Numbered from the stretch's first letter, positions 1-9,317 are shown. The stretch is DNA of 37,215 bases from an uncultured Anaeroplasma sp. (GCA_934216145.1 CAKQBG010000013.1:1-37215), one strand, 5' to 3'. Notes: a model not told the origin generated them from the sequence alone. Made by a program: numbers and translations.

Positions 1-28
1 TTATTAATAGTATTAATCTAGACCAAAA

Positions 29-84
29 GGAGGTGTGAACATTATAGATTTAAAAAAATCTATTTTTTCACACCTCCATTTTTT
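29..84 (+). terminator. Intrinsic terminator of a gene upstream of the window
   Basis: A perfect 11-bp inverted repeat (29-39 with 67-77, GGAGGTGTGAA) encloses a second 6-bp repeat (45-50 with 57-62). A T-run at 79-84 follows. The T-run lies on the right, so the element stops rightward transcription entering from outside the window. It also sits just beyond the 3' end of the leftward aminotransferase gene and may give weak leftward termination. Confidence 0.8.
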
Positions 85-111
85 ATAGTAAAAAAGACAA
101 TTTAAAATGGC

Positions 112-1272
112 CTAAAAATTATATTTTTTTTTCTTTTTTAATACATTAACAAATTTTTCAATTTTATCACAGGCAATTTTAATAACATCCATTGCTACGC
201 AATAACTTATTCTTATATATTTGTCCTGTTCAAAGCAGAAGCCTGGAATAATTGCTACCTTATAATCCTTAACTAGTCTTTTACAGAAATCCATTGAGCT
301 AATACCTAGCTTTTCAATTGAAGGAAAAATATAGAATGCTCCATCAGGTAAAACAACATCTAATCCCATATTGACTAAACGATTATATACGTAATCTCTA
401 CGTTCCTTATATGAATCAATCATATATTGATTATCAATATCTAATGCTACTTCCATACCATCCTGAATAAAGGTATTTAAAGCTACAATCATATATTGAT
501 GAATTTTCTTAGCATGGAAGATAAATTCCTCACTTGCTAGCATATATCCACATCTCCAGCCTGGCATAGCATATGATTTTGAATATGATTGACATACTAC
601 TATTCTATCTTTCATATCTTGAAATCTTACGAATCCTGGTTTTCTTTCAGTATATACAATCTGATTATAGACATCATCACAAATAACAAATATACCCTTA
701 TCCTTAATTGCATCATGAATATTATTTAATGATTCATCTGATAGAATAGTACCAGTTGGATTATTTGGTGATGTTAGGATAATACATTTAGTTTTATCTG
801 TTATTACACTATTAATCATTTCCTTAGAAATTTGGAAATTATTATTAGAAGTATCTAATGTTACTACCTTTGCCTTTTGATAAGTAACAATTTCTCTATA
901 CATAGGATAAGCAGGAATAGGAATAATAACCTCATCATCTGGATTTAAAATAGTAAATAAAGCACTTGTTATAGCTTCAGTAGAACCCTGAGTAATAATA
1001 ACCTCCTCAGGATTATAAATTACATTATTAAATTTATTTTCAAATTCACAAATTTTCTTTCTTAATGAAAGATTACCTGGAGTTGGACCATATTTTGTTT
1101 TATGCTCATTCATAGCCTTTTCTGTTGCTTCAACAATAACCTCAGGTGTATAGAAATCTGGTTCACCTAATGTTAAATAATATTCAGCATTATTAGCTCT
1201 TGCATAATCGTTAAATTTTCTTATTTCTGATTCAGTAACCTTTAGTATTTGTTCATTATAATTTAGTTTCAT
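112..1272 (-). CDS. PLP-dependent class I/II aminotransferase (aspartate aminotransferase-like)
   Basis: This is a cytoplasmic fold-type I aminotransferase of 386 residues, a normal length for the AspC/PatA group. Visible motifs are SPNNPTG at 168-174 (PLP-contacting Asn), D199 and Y202 of the cofactor pocket, and the Schiff-base lysine K232 in SYSKSYAMPGWR. R240 and a C-terminal arginine in the RISYC motif are the expected phosphate and carboxylate ligands. The family moves amino groups between amino acids and 2-oxo acids; the exact substrate (aspartate, aromatic or other) cannot be read from sequence. The ATG is preceded by GGAG about 11 nt upstream. The gene is monocistronic and diverges from the DegV gene, with overlapping -10 boxes. 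The tail ends in a lysine run. Confidence 0.9.
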   Translation of the reverse strand: MKLNYNEQILKVTESEIRKFNDYARANNAEYYLTLGEPDFYTPEVIVEATEKAMNEHKTKYGPTPGNLSLRKKICEFENKFNNVIYNPEEVIITQGSTEAITSALFTILNPDDEVIIPIPAYPMYREIVTYQKAKVVTLDTSNNNFQISKEMINSVITDKTKCIILTSPNNPTGTILSDESLNNIHDAIKDKGIFVICDDVYNQIVYTERKPGFVRFQDMKDRIVVCQSYSKSYAMPGWRCGYMLASEEFIFHAKKIHQYMIVALNTFIQDGMEVALDIDNQYMIDSYKERRDYVYNRLVNMGLDVVLPDGAFYIFPSIEKLGISSMDFCKRLVKDYKVAIIPGFCFEQDKYIRISYCVAMDVIKIACDKIEKFVNVLKKKKKYNF

Positions 1273-1295
1273 GTTAAAATCATCTCCAATATGCT

Positions 1296-1328
1296 CTAGA
1301 TTATATCAAAAAAAAGCGTATAATAAAA
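1296..1328. promoter_or_regulatory. Overlapping divergent promoters for the aminotransferase and DegV genes
   Basis: A TATAAT lies on the minus strand (1305-1300) for the aminotransferase gene, and another on the plus strand (1319-1324) for the DegV gene. They are 13 bp apart, so each -10 box falls inside the other promoter's spacer. The -35 boxes are weak on both sides (for example TTTTAT on the minus strand). Such an arrangement usually makes the two promoters mutually exclusive. Confidence 0.6.
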
Positions 1329-1378
1329 GTGAAAACAAAACTTTATTTTTAAAAAGAATTAGCAAGGAGAATAGTAGT

Positions 1379-2227
1379 ATGAAAAAAATAACAATTTCAA
1401 CTGATAGTACAGCAGATTTATCAAAGGATCTTATAGAAAAGAATAATATAACAATTGCCCCTTTACATGTTTTATTAGGTGAAAATGATCATAAGGATGG
1501 CATTGATATTATGCCCGAAGATATATTTAATTATGTTAAAGAAAATAATGAATTACCAAAAACAAGTGCATGTAGTGTAGCAGAATATATAGAAATATTT
1601 ACGAAATTATTGAATGATAATGATTATGTTATTCATTTTACTATTTCAAGCAAATGCTCATCAACATATAATAATGCTGTTTTAGCAGCAAATGAATTTG
1701 ATGGCAAGGTAAAAATAATTGATTCACTTCATTTATCAACAGGACAGGGCTTATTAGTACTTAAGGCTTGTGATATGGTTAAAGAAGGAAAAAGCTTTAA
1801 TGAAATAGTATCAAATGTTGAGGAATTAAAAAATAAGGTTCAAACCTCATTTGTAGTAGATACAGTAGACTATTTATATAAGGGTGGTAGATGCACTGCA
1901 GCTGCTAGAATTGCCTCTAAAATATTAAATATTCATCCTAGTATAACTATGAAAAATGGTTCTTTAGGAGTAAAAAAGAATTATCATGGAAATTTAAAGA
2001 AATCACTAGAAGGATATAGTCATGATTTAGCTTTAGAATATAAAAGCTACGATAAAAAAAGAGTATTTATAACTCATTCTTGCTGTAGTGATGAAATTGT
2101 TAATTCTGTAATTGATATTGTTAAAAAGGAATTTAATTTTGAAGAAATAATTGTTACAGTTGCTGGTAGTGTTGTCACTAGCCATTGTGGACAAGGTACA
2201 CTTGGTATTTTATTTATTACAGAGTAA
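1379..2227 (+). CDS. DegV family fatty-acid-binding protein (FakB-like)
   Basis: DegV/FakB proteins bind a fatty acid and present it to the kinase FakA, making acyl-phosphate for phospholipid synthesis in Gram-positive bacteria. The 282-residue product starts with the family signature TISTDSTADLSKDL. It keeps the TSACSV, TISSKCSSTYNNA and IDSLHLSTGQGL segments that line the lipid pocket. The reading frame is open upstream, but the ATG at 1379 is preferred. It has AGGAGA 8 nt upstream, and its protein begins exactly where DegV proteins begin. No fakA lies in the window. The ligand cannot be assigned from sequence. Confidence 0.9.
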   Translation: MKKITISTDSTADLSKDLIEKNNITIAPLHVLLGENDHKDGIDIMPEDIFNYVKENNELPKTSACSVAEYIEIFTKLLNDNDYVIHFTISSKCSSTYNNAVLAANEFDGKVKIIDSLHLSTGQGLLVLKACDMVKEGKSFNEIVSNVEELKNKVQTSFVVDTVDYLYKGGRCTAAARIASKILNIHPSITMKNGSLGVKKNYHGNLKKSLEGYSHDLALEYKSYDKKRVFITHSCCSDEIVNSVIDIVKKEFNFEEIIVTVAGSVVTSHCGQGTLGILFITE

Positions 2228-2264
2228 TTTTTTACAAATAAGAAAATTTGTAATAAAACTATGC

Positions 2265-2320
2265 TTGTTATAAAAACTATTTTATTATATAATAAAACCA
2301 AATGTATGTCGATTTTGGTT
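2265..2320 (+). promoter_or_regulatory. glgB promoter with a downstream inverted repeat
   Basis: A -35 TTGTTA (2265-2270) and a -10 TATAAT (2288-2293) are separated by 17 bp. Immediately downstream, AACCAAA (2296-2302) and TTTGGTT (2314-2320) form a 7-bp inverted repeat with an 11-nt spacer. It spans the expected transcription start, an operator-like position for a repressor, although a 5'UTR hairpin is equally possible. Confidence 0.65.
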
Positions 2321-2339
2321 AATAGTGAGGTGTTTTGAG

Positions 2340-4244
2340 ATGACAATAAAGGATAGAATCGATGTTAATTTCCTTTACTACTTCGATAATGGAGATTGCA
2401 CAAATGCTTATGAATTTTTTGGTGCACATGTTTTAAAGGATGAACAAGGAAAAATAACTGGGTGTGAGTTCGCATTATATGCTCCAAATGCTAGTAAGGT
2501 TGAAATTATCGGTGACTGGAATAATTTTGAAAGAGATAAAACAGTTTTAAAATGTCTAGATCCTAAAGGTATTTGGTATACAAAACTTGATGGTGATTTA
2601 GAATGGAAAAGATATAAATATGTAATAACAACAAAGAGTGGTGAGGTTTTATATAAAGCTGATCCATATGCTTTTTATTCTGAAATGAGACCTTGTCAGG
2701 ATTCAAAGATTTGTGATATTGATGGGTATGATTGGAAAGATAAGGATTGGGTGTTCAATCATCCTAAAACATATGATAAGCCAATGCTTATTTATGAAAT
2801 GCATTTAGCTTCATGGAAAAGACCTGATAATAAGGAATTTTATTGTTTTAGTGAAATTGCCCCAATGCTTGTTGATTATTTAAAAGATTATGGTTATACC
2901 CATGTAGAAGTAATGCCTGTTTATGAGCATCCACTTGATGCTTCTTGGGGTTATCAAGGTACTGGCTATTATGCAATATCTCCAAGATTTGGTTCTCCAA
3001 AGGATTTCATGTATTTTGTTGATTATTTACATCAGCATGGCATTGGTGTAATTATGGATTGGGTTCCTGGTCATATTTGTAAGGATGGCCATGGTTTATA
3101 TCGCTTTGATGGTACATTCCTATATGAATACCCTAAAGAAGAGGATAGAGAAAATAAGGAATGGGGTACTGTTAACCTAGATTTAGGTAAGGGTACAACA
3201 AGAAGCTTTTTATTCTCTAATGCTATGTTCTATTTAAAATATTTCCATGTTGATGGCTTTAGAGTTGATGCAGTAAGTAATATGATTTATTATTTAGGAA
3301 ATACTAATCGTGGTGTTAATGAGGGCGCATGTGAATTTATGAGACGTCTTTCTACATTAATATTTAGCTATGATGATAGATTAATATTAGCTGCAGAGGA
3401 TTCAAGTGCTTTCCCACATGTAACTCTTCCTTCTGGAATGGGTGGCTTAGGCTTTAACTATAAATGGGATATGGGCTGGATGAACGATACTCTTAAGTAT
3501 TTTAAGATGGATCCAGTTTATAGAAAGTATCATCATAATATGCTTACATTCTCTATGATGTATTATTATAATGAGCAATTTTTATTAACATTCTCTCATG
3601 ATGAGGTTGTTCATATGAAGGGGTCATTATTAAATAAAATGCCTGGTGATAGATGGAAGCAATTTGCTCAATATAAAACTCTAATTGGCTATATGCTAAC
3701 ACATCCTGGAAAGAAGCTATTATTTATGGGAGACGAGCTAGCTAGTTATGATGAATGGCATTTTGAAAGTGAATTACCTTGGAATATAAAGAAATATCCT
3801 GATCATGATTCAGCCCAAAGATTTGTTCGTGAATTATCGGTATTATATAAGAATGAGCCTTGTCTATGGGAGCTTGATTATAAGCCTGAAGGATTTAAGT
3901 TTATGGATGCTGATAATGCTGATCTATCATTATATAGCTATATGAGATATGATAAGGATGGTAATAGATTATTAGTTGTTATGAACTGTACACCTAATAG
4001 TTATGATAGTTATCGAATTGGTGTTGATGCAGAGGTAGGATCTACATTTGTTGAGCTTATTAATTCTGATAAGGATATATATGGTGGAACTAATAAAATT
4101 AATAGTAAAGCTATAAAGGTTGAAGCTATTAAAGATAAGAAAAATCCTAATTCTATTTCTATGGCAATTCCACCACTTGGTATTGTTATTTTAAAAAATA
4201 AGAAAAAAGTTACTAGAAAGTGCACTCCTAAAAGCGTTTTATAA
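2340..4244 (+). CDS. glgB: 1,4-alpha-glucan (glycogen) branching enzyme
   Basis: GlgB cuts alpha-1,4 glucan chains and rejoins them as alpha-1,6 branches during glycogen synthesis (GH13). The 634-residue protein has an N-terminal CBM48-like domain (about 20-115) and then a TIM barrel. The conserved GH13 regions are DWVPGH (240-245), GFRVDAVSNM with the nucleophile D310, AAEDSS with the acid/base E353, and FSHDEVVH with D421. A beta-sandwich C-terminal domain follows. An upstream in-frame GTG (2325) exists. The ATG at 2340 is chosen because AGGTG lies about 8 nt before it. It is followed by glgP, so a glycogen build-and-degrade pair is present, but no glgC or glgA is in the window. The tail is basic (lysine-rich). 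Confidence 0.97.
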   Translation: MTIKDRIDVNFLYYFDNGDCTNAYEFFGAHVLKDEQGKITGCEFALYAPNASKVEIIGDWNNFERDKTVLKCLDPKGIWYTKLDGDLEWKRYKYVITTKSGEVLYKADPYAFYSEMRPCQDSKICDIDGYDWKDKDWVFNHPKTYDKPMLIYEMHLASWKRPDNKEFYCFSEIAPMLVDYLKDYGYTHVEVMPVYEHPLDASWGYQGTGYYAISPRFGSPKDFMYFVDYLHQHGIGVIMDWVPGHICKDGHGLYRFDGTFLYEYPKEEDRENKEWGTVNLDLGKGTTRSFLFSNAMFYLKYFHVDGFRVDAVSNMIYYLGNTNRGVNEGACEFMRRLSTLIFSYDDRLILAAEDSSAFPHVTLPSGMGGLGFNYKWDMGWMNDTLKYFKMDPVYRKYHHNMLTFSMMYYYNEQFLLTFSHDEVVHMKGSLLNKMPGDRWKQFAQYKTLIGYMLTHPGKKLLFMGDELASYDEWHFESELPWNIKKYPDHDSAQRFVRELSVLYKNEPCLWELDYKPEGFKFMDADNADLSLYSYMRYDKDGNRLLVVMNCTPNSYDSYRIGVDAEVGSTFVELINSDKDIYGGTNKINSKAIKVEAIKDKKNPNSISMAIPPLGIVILKNKKKVTRKCTPKSVL

Positions 4245-4265
4245 TAGTGATTTAATTAATAAAAA

Positions 4266-4293
4266 TTGAATAAATGTCAAATTATGGTAAAAT
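4266..4293 (+). promoter_or_regulatory. Promoter of glgP
   Basis: A -35 TTGAAT (4266-4271), a 16-bp spacer and a -10 TAAAAT (4288-4293) lie between glgB and glgP. A GGAGG ribosome site follows directly before the ATG at 4330. No terminator was seen after glgB, so glgP may be read from both promoters. Confidence 0.6.
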
Positions 4294-4329
4294 GAAATCG
4301 TTGTAAATATAAGTTACTGGAGGAAAAAA

Positions 4330-6753
4330 ATGGATTACCCAATGTTTAAAGACGTTGAAACTTTTAAGAAGGAATTTATTTCAAACGTTGAAAATAAATA
4401 TGCAGTAGAATTTGAAAACTCTACACCATATCAACAATATGTAGTATTAGGTGAAATGCTAAGATACTATATTGCTAAGGATTGGTTAAAAACAAATGAG
4501 GCTACTGCTAAAGCAAAGGCTAGAAGAGTTTATTATTTTTCAATGGAATTTTTAATGGGAAGAATGATAACTAATAACCTAATGAACGCAGGTGTTTATC
4601 CTGTTGTTAAGAAGGCCTTTGATGAATTAGGAATTGACCTTAATGAGGTTGAACATCAGGAAACAGATGCAGGCTTAGGAAATGGTGGCTTAGGTAGACT
4701 TGCTGCTTGTTTCATGGATTCAGTTGCGTCTTTAGGTTTACCTGTTCATGGTAACTGTATTCGTTATCGTTATGGATTTTTTGAACAAGGTATTCGCAAT
4801 GGATACCAAGTTGAGCATCCGGATCGTTGGTTAAAGGATGTTAACGTATGGGAAATTCGTAAGCCTGAGGAAGCAGTAGAAATTCCATTCTATGGCTATA
4901 TAGAAATGAATAATGAAAATGGAAAGCTTATTGTAAAGCATAAGGATGCTGAATATGTAAAGGCTGTTCCATATGATATCCCAATTATTGGTGATAATAA
5001 TCATATCGTTAATACATTACGTTTATGGAGTGCTGAACCAGCTAATGTATATCCTGAAAATGATGCATTCCAATATCATAGAAATCTTCGTGAAATTTCT
5101 TCAATGTTATACCCTAATGACGATACAGAAGAAGGAAAGATTTTACGTTTAAAGCAACAATATTTCTTTGTTTCTGCTGGTGTTATTAACGCCGTTAGAG
5201 AGCATAAGAAGCTATTTAAAACTGTTAAGAATTTAGACAAGAAGGTAGTATTCCATATTAATGATACTCACCCTGCTTTAATTGTTCCTGAATTAATGAG
5301 AATTTTAGTTGACGAGGAGCATATTGAATGGGATGAGGCTTGGAGAATTACTAAGAATTGTTGTGCATACACTAATCATACAATTCTAGCTGAAGCCTTA
5401 GAAAAGTGGCCAGTTCATTTATTTAAGAGATTATTACCAAGAATTTTCACTATTACAGAGGAAATTAATCGTCGTTTATTAATTGAAATTGAAAATAGAT
5501 ATGGTGCTAATTCTTCAGAGGCTTATGAAATGGCTATTATTAAGAATAACACTGTTCATATGGCTAATATGGCAATCCATGGATCATTTAGTGTTAATGG
5601 TGTTGCTCAATTACATACTGACATTTTAAAGAATATTGAAATGAAGGTATTCAATGATTATTATCCTGGTAAGTTCAATAATAAGACTAATGGTATTACT
5701 CACCGTAGATGGTGTTTACATTCTAATCCGGAATTAGTAGAAATTCTTTCTAAAATTTGTCCTAATTGGGTTAAGGATCCTGAAAATGAGTTAAAGAAGC
5801 TTCTTGATCATGTTGATGATAAGGATGTTCAAAAGGCATTCTTACAAATGAAGAAGGCTCGTAAGCAAGCATTAGCTAATAAGATTTATACATCTCAAGG
5901 TGTATCATTAGATACAAACTCTATTTTTGATATTCAAGTTAAGAGATTACATGAATATAAGCGTCAATTAATGAACGCATTACATATTATGTATGTATAT
6001 AATCGTTTAAAGACTGACCCAGAATTTAAGGCTAACTATTATCCTCATAGCTTTATCTTTGGTGCTAAGAGTGCTCCAGGATACGCATTCGCTAAAAAGA
6101 TTATTAAGCTAATCAATACTATTGCAGATAAGGTTAATAATGATGAGGATACTAATGAATTATTAAAGGTTGTATTCGTTGTTAACTACAATGTAACTTA
6201 TGCTGAAACAATTATGCCAGCTGCTAATGTATCAGAACAAATTTCTACAGCTTCAAAAGAGGCTTCTGGTACTGGTAACATGAAGTTCATGATGAATGGT
6301 GCTGTTACATTAGGTACTCTAGATGGTGCTAATGTTGAAATTGCTAACCTTGTTGGTGATGATAATATCGTTATTTTCGGTATGAACGCTAAAGAAGTTA
6401 CTGATTTATATGCAAATGGTGGATATGATCCAATGTCTATTTACAATAATGATTCACGTGTTCATACAGTAATTGATCAATTAACTAATGGCTTCTTTGA
6501 TAAGGTTGATCAAAATGAATTTGCTGCAATTAGAGATAATCTATTATACAAGGATAATTACTTTGTATTAAAGGATTTTGATTCTTATATTAAGGCTCAA
6601 GAAAAGATTAATGATTTATATAAGGATCAAGAAAAGTGGGCTAAGATGTCTATTATTAATACTGCAATGTCTGGTTTCTTTACAACTGATAGAACTATGA
6701 TGGAGTATAATCGTGATATTTGGCATGTTGAGCCAATCAAATTGACAAAATAA
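4330..6753 (+). CDS. glgP: Glycogen/starch phosphorylase
   Basis: GlgP releases glucose-1-phosphate from alpha-1,4 glucan ends using phosphate and PLP (GT35). The 807-residue length is typical. Family landmarks include the glycine-rich ETDAGLGNGGLGRLAACF segment near 110-130, the HINDTHPAL segment, and the PLP site EASGTGNMKFMMNGA with the cofactor lysine at K652. GTLDGANVEI follows it. GGAGG stands 9 nt before the start codon. It sits just downstream of glgB and is closed by a strong terminator. Together they suggest intracellular glucan storage turnover. Regulatory sites of eukaryotic phosphorylases are not expected and none was sought. Confidence 0.98.
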   Translation: MDYPMFKDVETFKKEFISNVENKYAVEFENSTPYQQYVVLGEMLRYYIAKDWLKTNEATAKAKARRVYYFSMEFLMGRMITNNLMNAGVYPVVKKAFDELGIDLNEVEHQETDAGLGNGGLGRLAACFMDSVASLGLPVHGNCIRYRYGFFEQGIRNGYQVEHPDRWLKDVNVWEIRKPEEAVEIPFYGYIEMNNENGKLIVKHKDAEYVKAVPYDIPIIGDNNHIVNTLRLWSAEPANVYPENDAFQYHRNLREISSMLYPNDDTEEGKILRLKQQYFFVSAGVINAVREHKKLFKTVKNLDKKVVFHINDTHPALIVPELMRILVDEEHIEWDEAWRITKNCCAYTNHTILAEALEKWPVHLFKRLLPRIFTITEEINRRLLIEIENRYGANSSEAYEMAIIKNNTVHMANMAIHGSFSVNGVAQLHTDILKNIEMKVFNDYYPGKFNNKTNGITHRRWCLHSNPELVEILSKICPNWVKDPENELKKLLDHVDDKDVQKAFLQMKKARKQALANKIYTSQGVSLDTNSIFDIQVKRLHEYKRQLMNALHIMYVYNRLKTDPEFKANYYPHSFIFGAKSAPGYAFAKKIIKLINTIADKVNNDEDTNELLKVVFVVNYNVTYAETIMPAANVSEQISTASKEASGTGNMKFMMNGAVTLGTLDGANVEIANLVGDDNIVIFGMNAKEVTDLYANGGYDPMSIYNNDSRVHTVIDQLTNGFFDKVDQNEFAAIRDNLLYKDNYFVLKDFDSYIKAQEKINDLYKDQEKWAKMSIINTAMSGFFTTDRTMMEYNRDIWHVEPIKLTK

Positions 6754-6759
6754 TATAAA

Positions 6760-6787
6760 TAAAGGGGGATGACCCCTTTATTTTTTT
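6760..6787 (+). terminator. Strong intrinsic terminator after glgP
   Basis: TAAAGGGG (6760-6767) and CCCCTTTA (6773-6780) form an 8-bp stem with a 5-nt loop, followed by seven T's. The next gene's ATG is only 13 nt beyond the T-run. Expression of the MutS-like gene therefore needs read-through or a promoter inside glgP; none is obvious. Confidence 0.9.
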
Positions 6788-6800
6788 AAGGAATGATATA

Positions 6801-8510
6801 ATGATTGAATTTAAAAATGAAAGTAAGCTTAATGAAAATATAAATCTATATAAAAGGATAACATATATTATTTCTATTATTAGACTAATATTAGTTTTAG
6901 CTTTAATAGTAGCTCTAATTTGTTTATTTTCCTTAGGAGATTATATATTTTATAGTATATTATCTATTTCTATATTTATAGTATTTATCTTGCTTGTTTT
7001 ATTAACAAATAAATATTATAAAACTTATAATTTATTATTGAAAAGGAAACAAGTATATCAAAATCATAGTAATAGAAGAAACTTAAATTTAAATATGCTA
7101 CATGATACAGGAAATGAATTTATTAATAAGGATGATTATAAAATTTCTGATTTAGACCTATTTGGTAAGAATTCATTATTTCAATATTTAAATGTTGGAA
7201 AAACCTATTATGGAAGAAGACTATTAGCTAAGCAATTAACTAACCCTGATGAAATGAAGCCTGAGTTTACTAATTTAGTAAATGATTTAGCTAATGATGA
7301 AAAATCATTAGAGATAGAGGCTGCCTTATTAGAATTTAAAGAATCAGCCTATGGAATATCTCCTGACGAAATAATTAGTGTATTAAATTCTAAAATAAAA
7401 TTTAAACCATCCTTTATATTACCCTTATTATCATTTATTGGAATGATTTTCTATTTTATAGGAGTCTTTATCTTAGGCTTTTCTTTTCCATATATAACTA
7501 TATTCGTAATAGTTAATGTTATTTTATCATTTGTATTATTGAAAAATGATGTTTATGAACAACCTAATTCTAAATATCATACCTTACTATTAGCTTATAA
7601 GGAATTATATACAACTATAAAGAAGATTAACATTAATAATAAATACTTAAATGAATTAATTAATGAAATTAATCCTGAAATTGCATCATTAAATAACGCA
7701 ACACATTTATTTTCCTTCCTAGCAATGAGAGATAACATTATTTTTAGAATAATTTTTGATGGATTATTTGTAATGGATTTTTGGGGAATTATTATATTTA
7801 ATCATTTGGTAAATAAAAAATATAATTTGAATTTATTATTTAAAAATACCGCAATAATTGAATGTGCTCTATCATTAAGTATAATTGGAATTGATAATTC
7901 AATATATACTATTCCAAAAGACTCTCTTACAATAGAAGCTAAGAATTTATGTCACCCATTAGTAAAAGACTGTAAGCCTAATTCAATTACCTTTAAGGGT
8001 GGTATAATACTTACTGGTAGTAATATGAGTGGTAAAACAACCTTCATGAGAACTCTAGGTATAAATCAAATTTTAAGAAACGCTGGAGGATTAGTATTAG
8101 GTGAAGAATATAAAGCACCTCGTTTAGATGTGTTAACATCCTTAAGATGCAATGATATGCTAGAAGAAGGAGTATCTACCTTCTATGCTGAAATCCTTAG
8201 AATGAAAAAAATGAATAAGGCTATAAAAGAAGAAAAGACTTTATTATTAGTAGATGAAATATTTAAGGGCACTAATCAAGAGGAAAGACTTCAAGCATCA
8301 TTTAAGGTAATATCCTTATTTAATCAATATAATGCTTTCTTTATTATTTCTACACATGACAATCAATTATGTAGTGCACCATCGATTGAGAATTATCATT
8401 TTAATGAAAAATATACTGATGATAAAATATCTTTTGATTATCAAATAAAAAAAGGTATATGCGAATCTAAAAACGCTCTATACCTTTTAAAGCTTGCTGA
8501 TATTCTTTAA
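6801..8510 (+). CDS. Membrane-associated MutS-family ATPase (MutS domain V protein)
   Basis: The 569-residue protein pairs hydrophobic N-terminal segments with a C-terminal MutS-type ATPase. Probable membrane spans lie near residues 18-43, 46-68, 205-228 and 231-250. The Walker A motif GSNMSGKTT has its lysine at K412, the Walker B is LLLVDEIFKGTN, and the downstream ISTHD histidine switch is present. The MutS mismatch-recognition domain (FxE motif) and connector domains are absent, so mismatch repair is unlikely. Similar membrane-anchored MutS-like proteins are known in Firmicutes without an assigned role. AAGGAA precedes the ATG. The 3' end overlaps the convergent HAD gene by 24 nt, and its coding sequence contains that gene's terminator. 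Confidence 0.85.
   Translation: MIEFKNESKLNENINLYKRITYIISIIRLILVLALIVALICLFSLGDYIFYSILSISIFIVFILLVLLTNKYYKTYNLLLKRKQVYQNHSNRRNLNLNMLHDTGNEFINKDDYKISDLDLFGKNSLFQYLNVGKTYYGRRLLAKQLTNPDEMKPEFTNLVNDLANDEKSLEIEAALLEFKESAYGISPDEIISVLNSKIKFKPSFILPLLSFIGMIFYFIGVFILGFSFPYITIFVIVNVILSFVLLKNDVYEQPNSKYHTLLLAYKELYTTIKKININNKYLNELINEINPEIASLNNATHLFSFLAMRDNIIFRIIFDGLFVMDFWGIIIFNHLVNKKYNLNLLFKNTAIIECALSLSIIGIDNSIYTIPKDSLTIEAKNLCHPLVKDCKPNSITFKGGIILTGSNMSGKTTFMRTLGINQILRNAGGLVLGEEYKAPRLDVLTSLRCNDMLEEGVSTFYAEILRMKKMNKAIKEEKTLLLVDEIFKGTNQEERLQASFKVISLFNQYNAFFIISTHDNQLCSAPSIENYHFNEKYTDDKISFDYQIKKGICESKNALYLLKLADIL
8450..8489 (-). terminator. Terminator for the HAD gene, embedded in the MutS-like coding sequence
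   Basis: AAAAGGTATA (8450-8459) and TATACCTTTT (8479-8488) are a perfect 10-bp inverted repeat. The loop contains a further GCG/CGC pairing. Read leftward, the stem is followed by a T-run (plus-strand A-run at 8447-8453). The hairpin therefore terminates the HAD gene while lying wholly within the last codons of the opposing gene. Rightward it lacks a clean T-run. Confidence 0.7.
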
Positions 8511-9245
8511 TTCTAATAGTGCACCACTATTATCACAATCATAAATAGTATTTTGATATTTATTTTTAATAATTTTATCACCATTTTTCATGGCTAATTT
8601 AATATCACATTTATCAATAATAGGTATATCATGACTAGAATCTGATATACCTATTGTTTTTTTATTCTTTAGGTAATTACCTAAATAATCAAAGATATCC
8701 TCCTTTTTAGTGAATGAAGAAGATATTTTTAAGATTATTCTATTTTTATCCTCTCCATATGACACATATGATAAATTAATATTATTTAATAAATCAATTA
8801 AGCTATTCTTTAAAATAATTGAAATAGCTATAAAAATACTATTACATTCACCTGAAGGAAATTCAACTATTTCTCTATTAATTTTAGGATAAAGAGGTTC
8901 TAATCTTTCTTGATAATTTATTATTTCTGTTCTATTATCATATTCAAAATAGGCAGTATATATATCATTTTTAGCTAGCTTATAAATTCTAATTACTTTA
9001 TCATATTCTATACTAGGCTTTATTATTTCATTTTTAAATAATAATGTATTAGATCCTATTGCAGCAATATCACAAGAAATACCATTATTTTTCAAATAAT
9101 CTTTAATTATTTCATATTTTTCCTCTGTAATAATACAAAGCTCATTATTTTTCAAATAATTATTTAAAATTTCTTTTTCCATTTGATTTAAATTTCTAAA
9201 GTTAGATGTTAAAGTTCCATCAAAATCCATAAAACAATAATACAT
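8487..9245 (-). CDS. HAD-superfamily hydrolase, Cof-like
   Basis: The product (252 residues) is a haloacid-dehalogenase-fold phosphatase. Motif I is DFDGT at residues 7-11 (nucleophile D7, acid/base D9). A late motif IV, GISDSSHDIPII, is followed by a Cof-type cap-to-core ending with KNGDKIIKNK. These enzymes hydrolyse small phosphorylated metabolites such as sugar phosphates or flavin precursors; the substrate is not predictable here. Upstream in-frame TTG (9257) and GTG (9254) codons exist. The ATG at 9245 is chosen because GGTGA sits 6 nt before it and the protein then begins directly at the beta-strand with motif I. It converges on and overlaps the MutS-like gene. Confidence 0.82.
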   Translation of the reverse strand: MYYCFMDFDGTLTSNFRNLNQMEKEILNNYLKNNELCIITEEKYEIIKDYLKNNGISCDIAAIGSNTLLFKNEIIKPSIEYDKVIRIYKLAKNDIYTAYFEYDNRTEIINYQERLEPLYPKINREIVEFPSGECNSIFIAISIILKNSLIDLLNNINLSYVSYGEDKNRIILKISSSFTKKEDIFDYLGNYLKNKKTIGISDSSHDIPIIDKCDIKLAMKNGDKIIKNKYQNTIYDCDNSGALLELKNISKL

Positions 9246-9317
9246 ATATATCACCAAAATAATTATCTCATATTCTTAATCATATTCAAGATTTTTCATT
9301 ATGAATTTCTATAATTC

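Noticed and set aside
2074..2346. Leftward open frame covering the DegV end and glgB promoter
   Set aside because: It runs antisense through conserved DegV codons and the glgB promoter; no ribosome site supports it.
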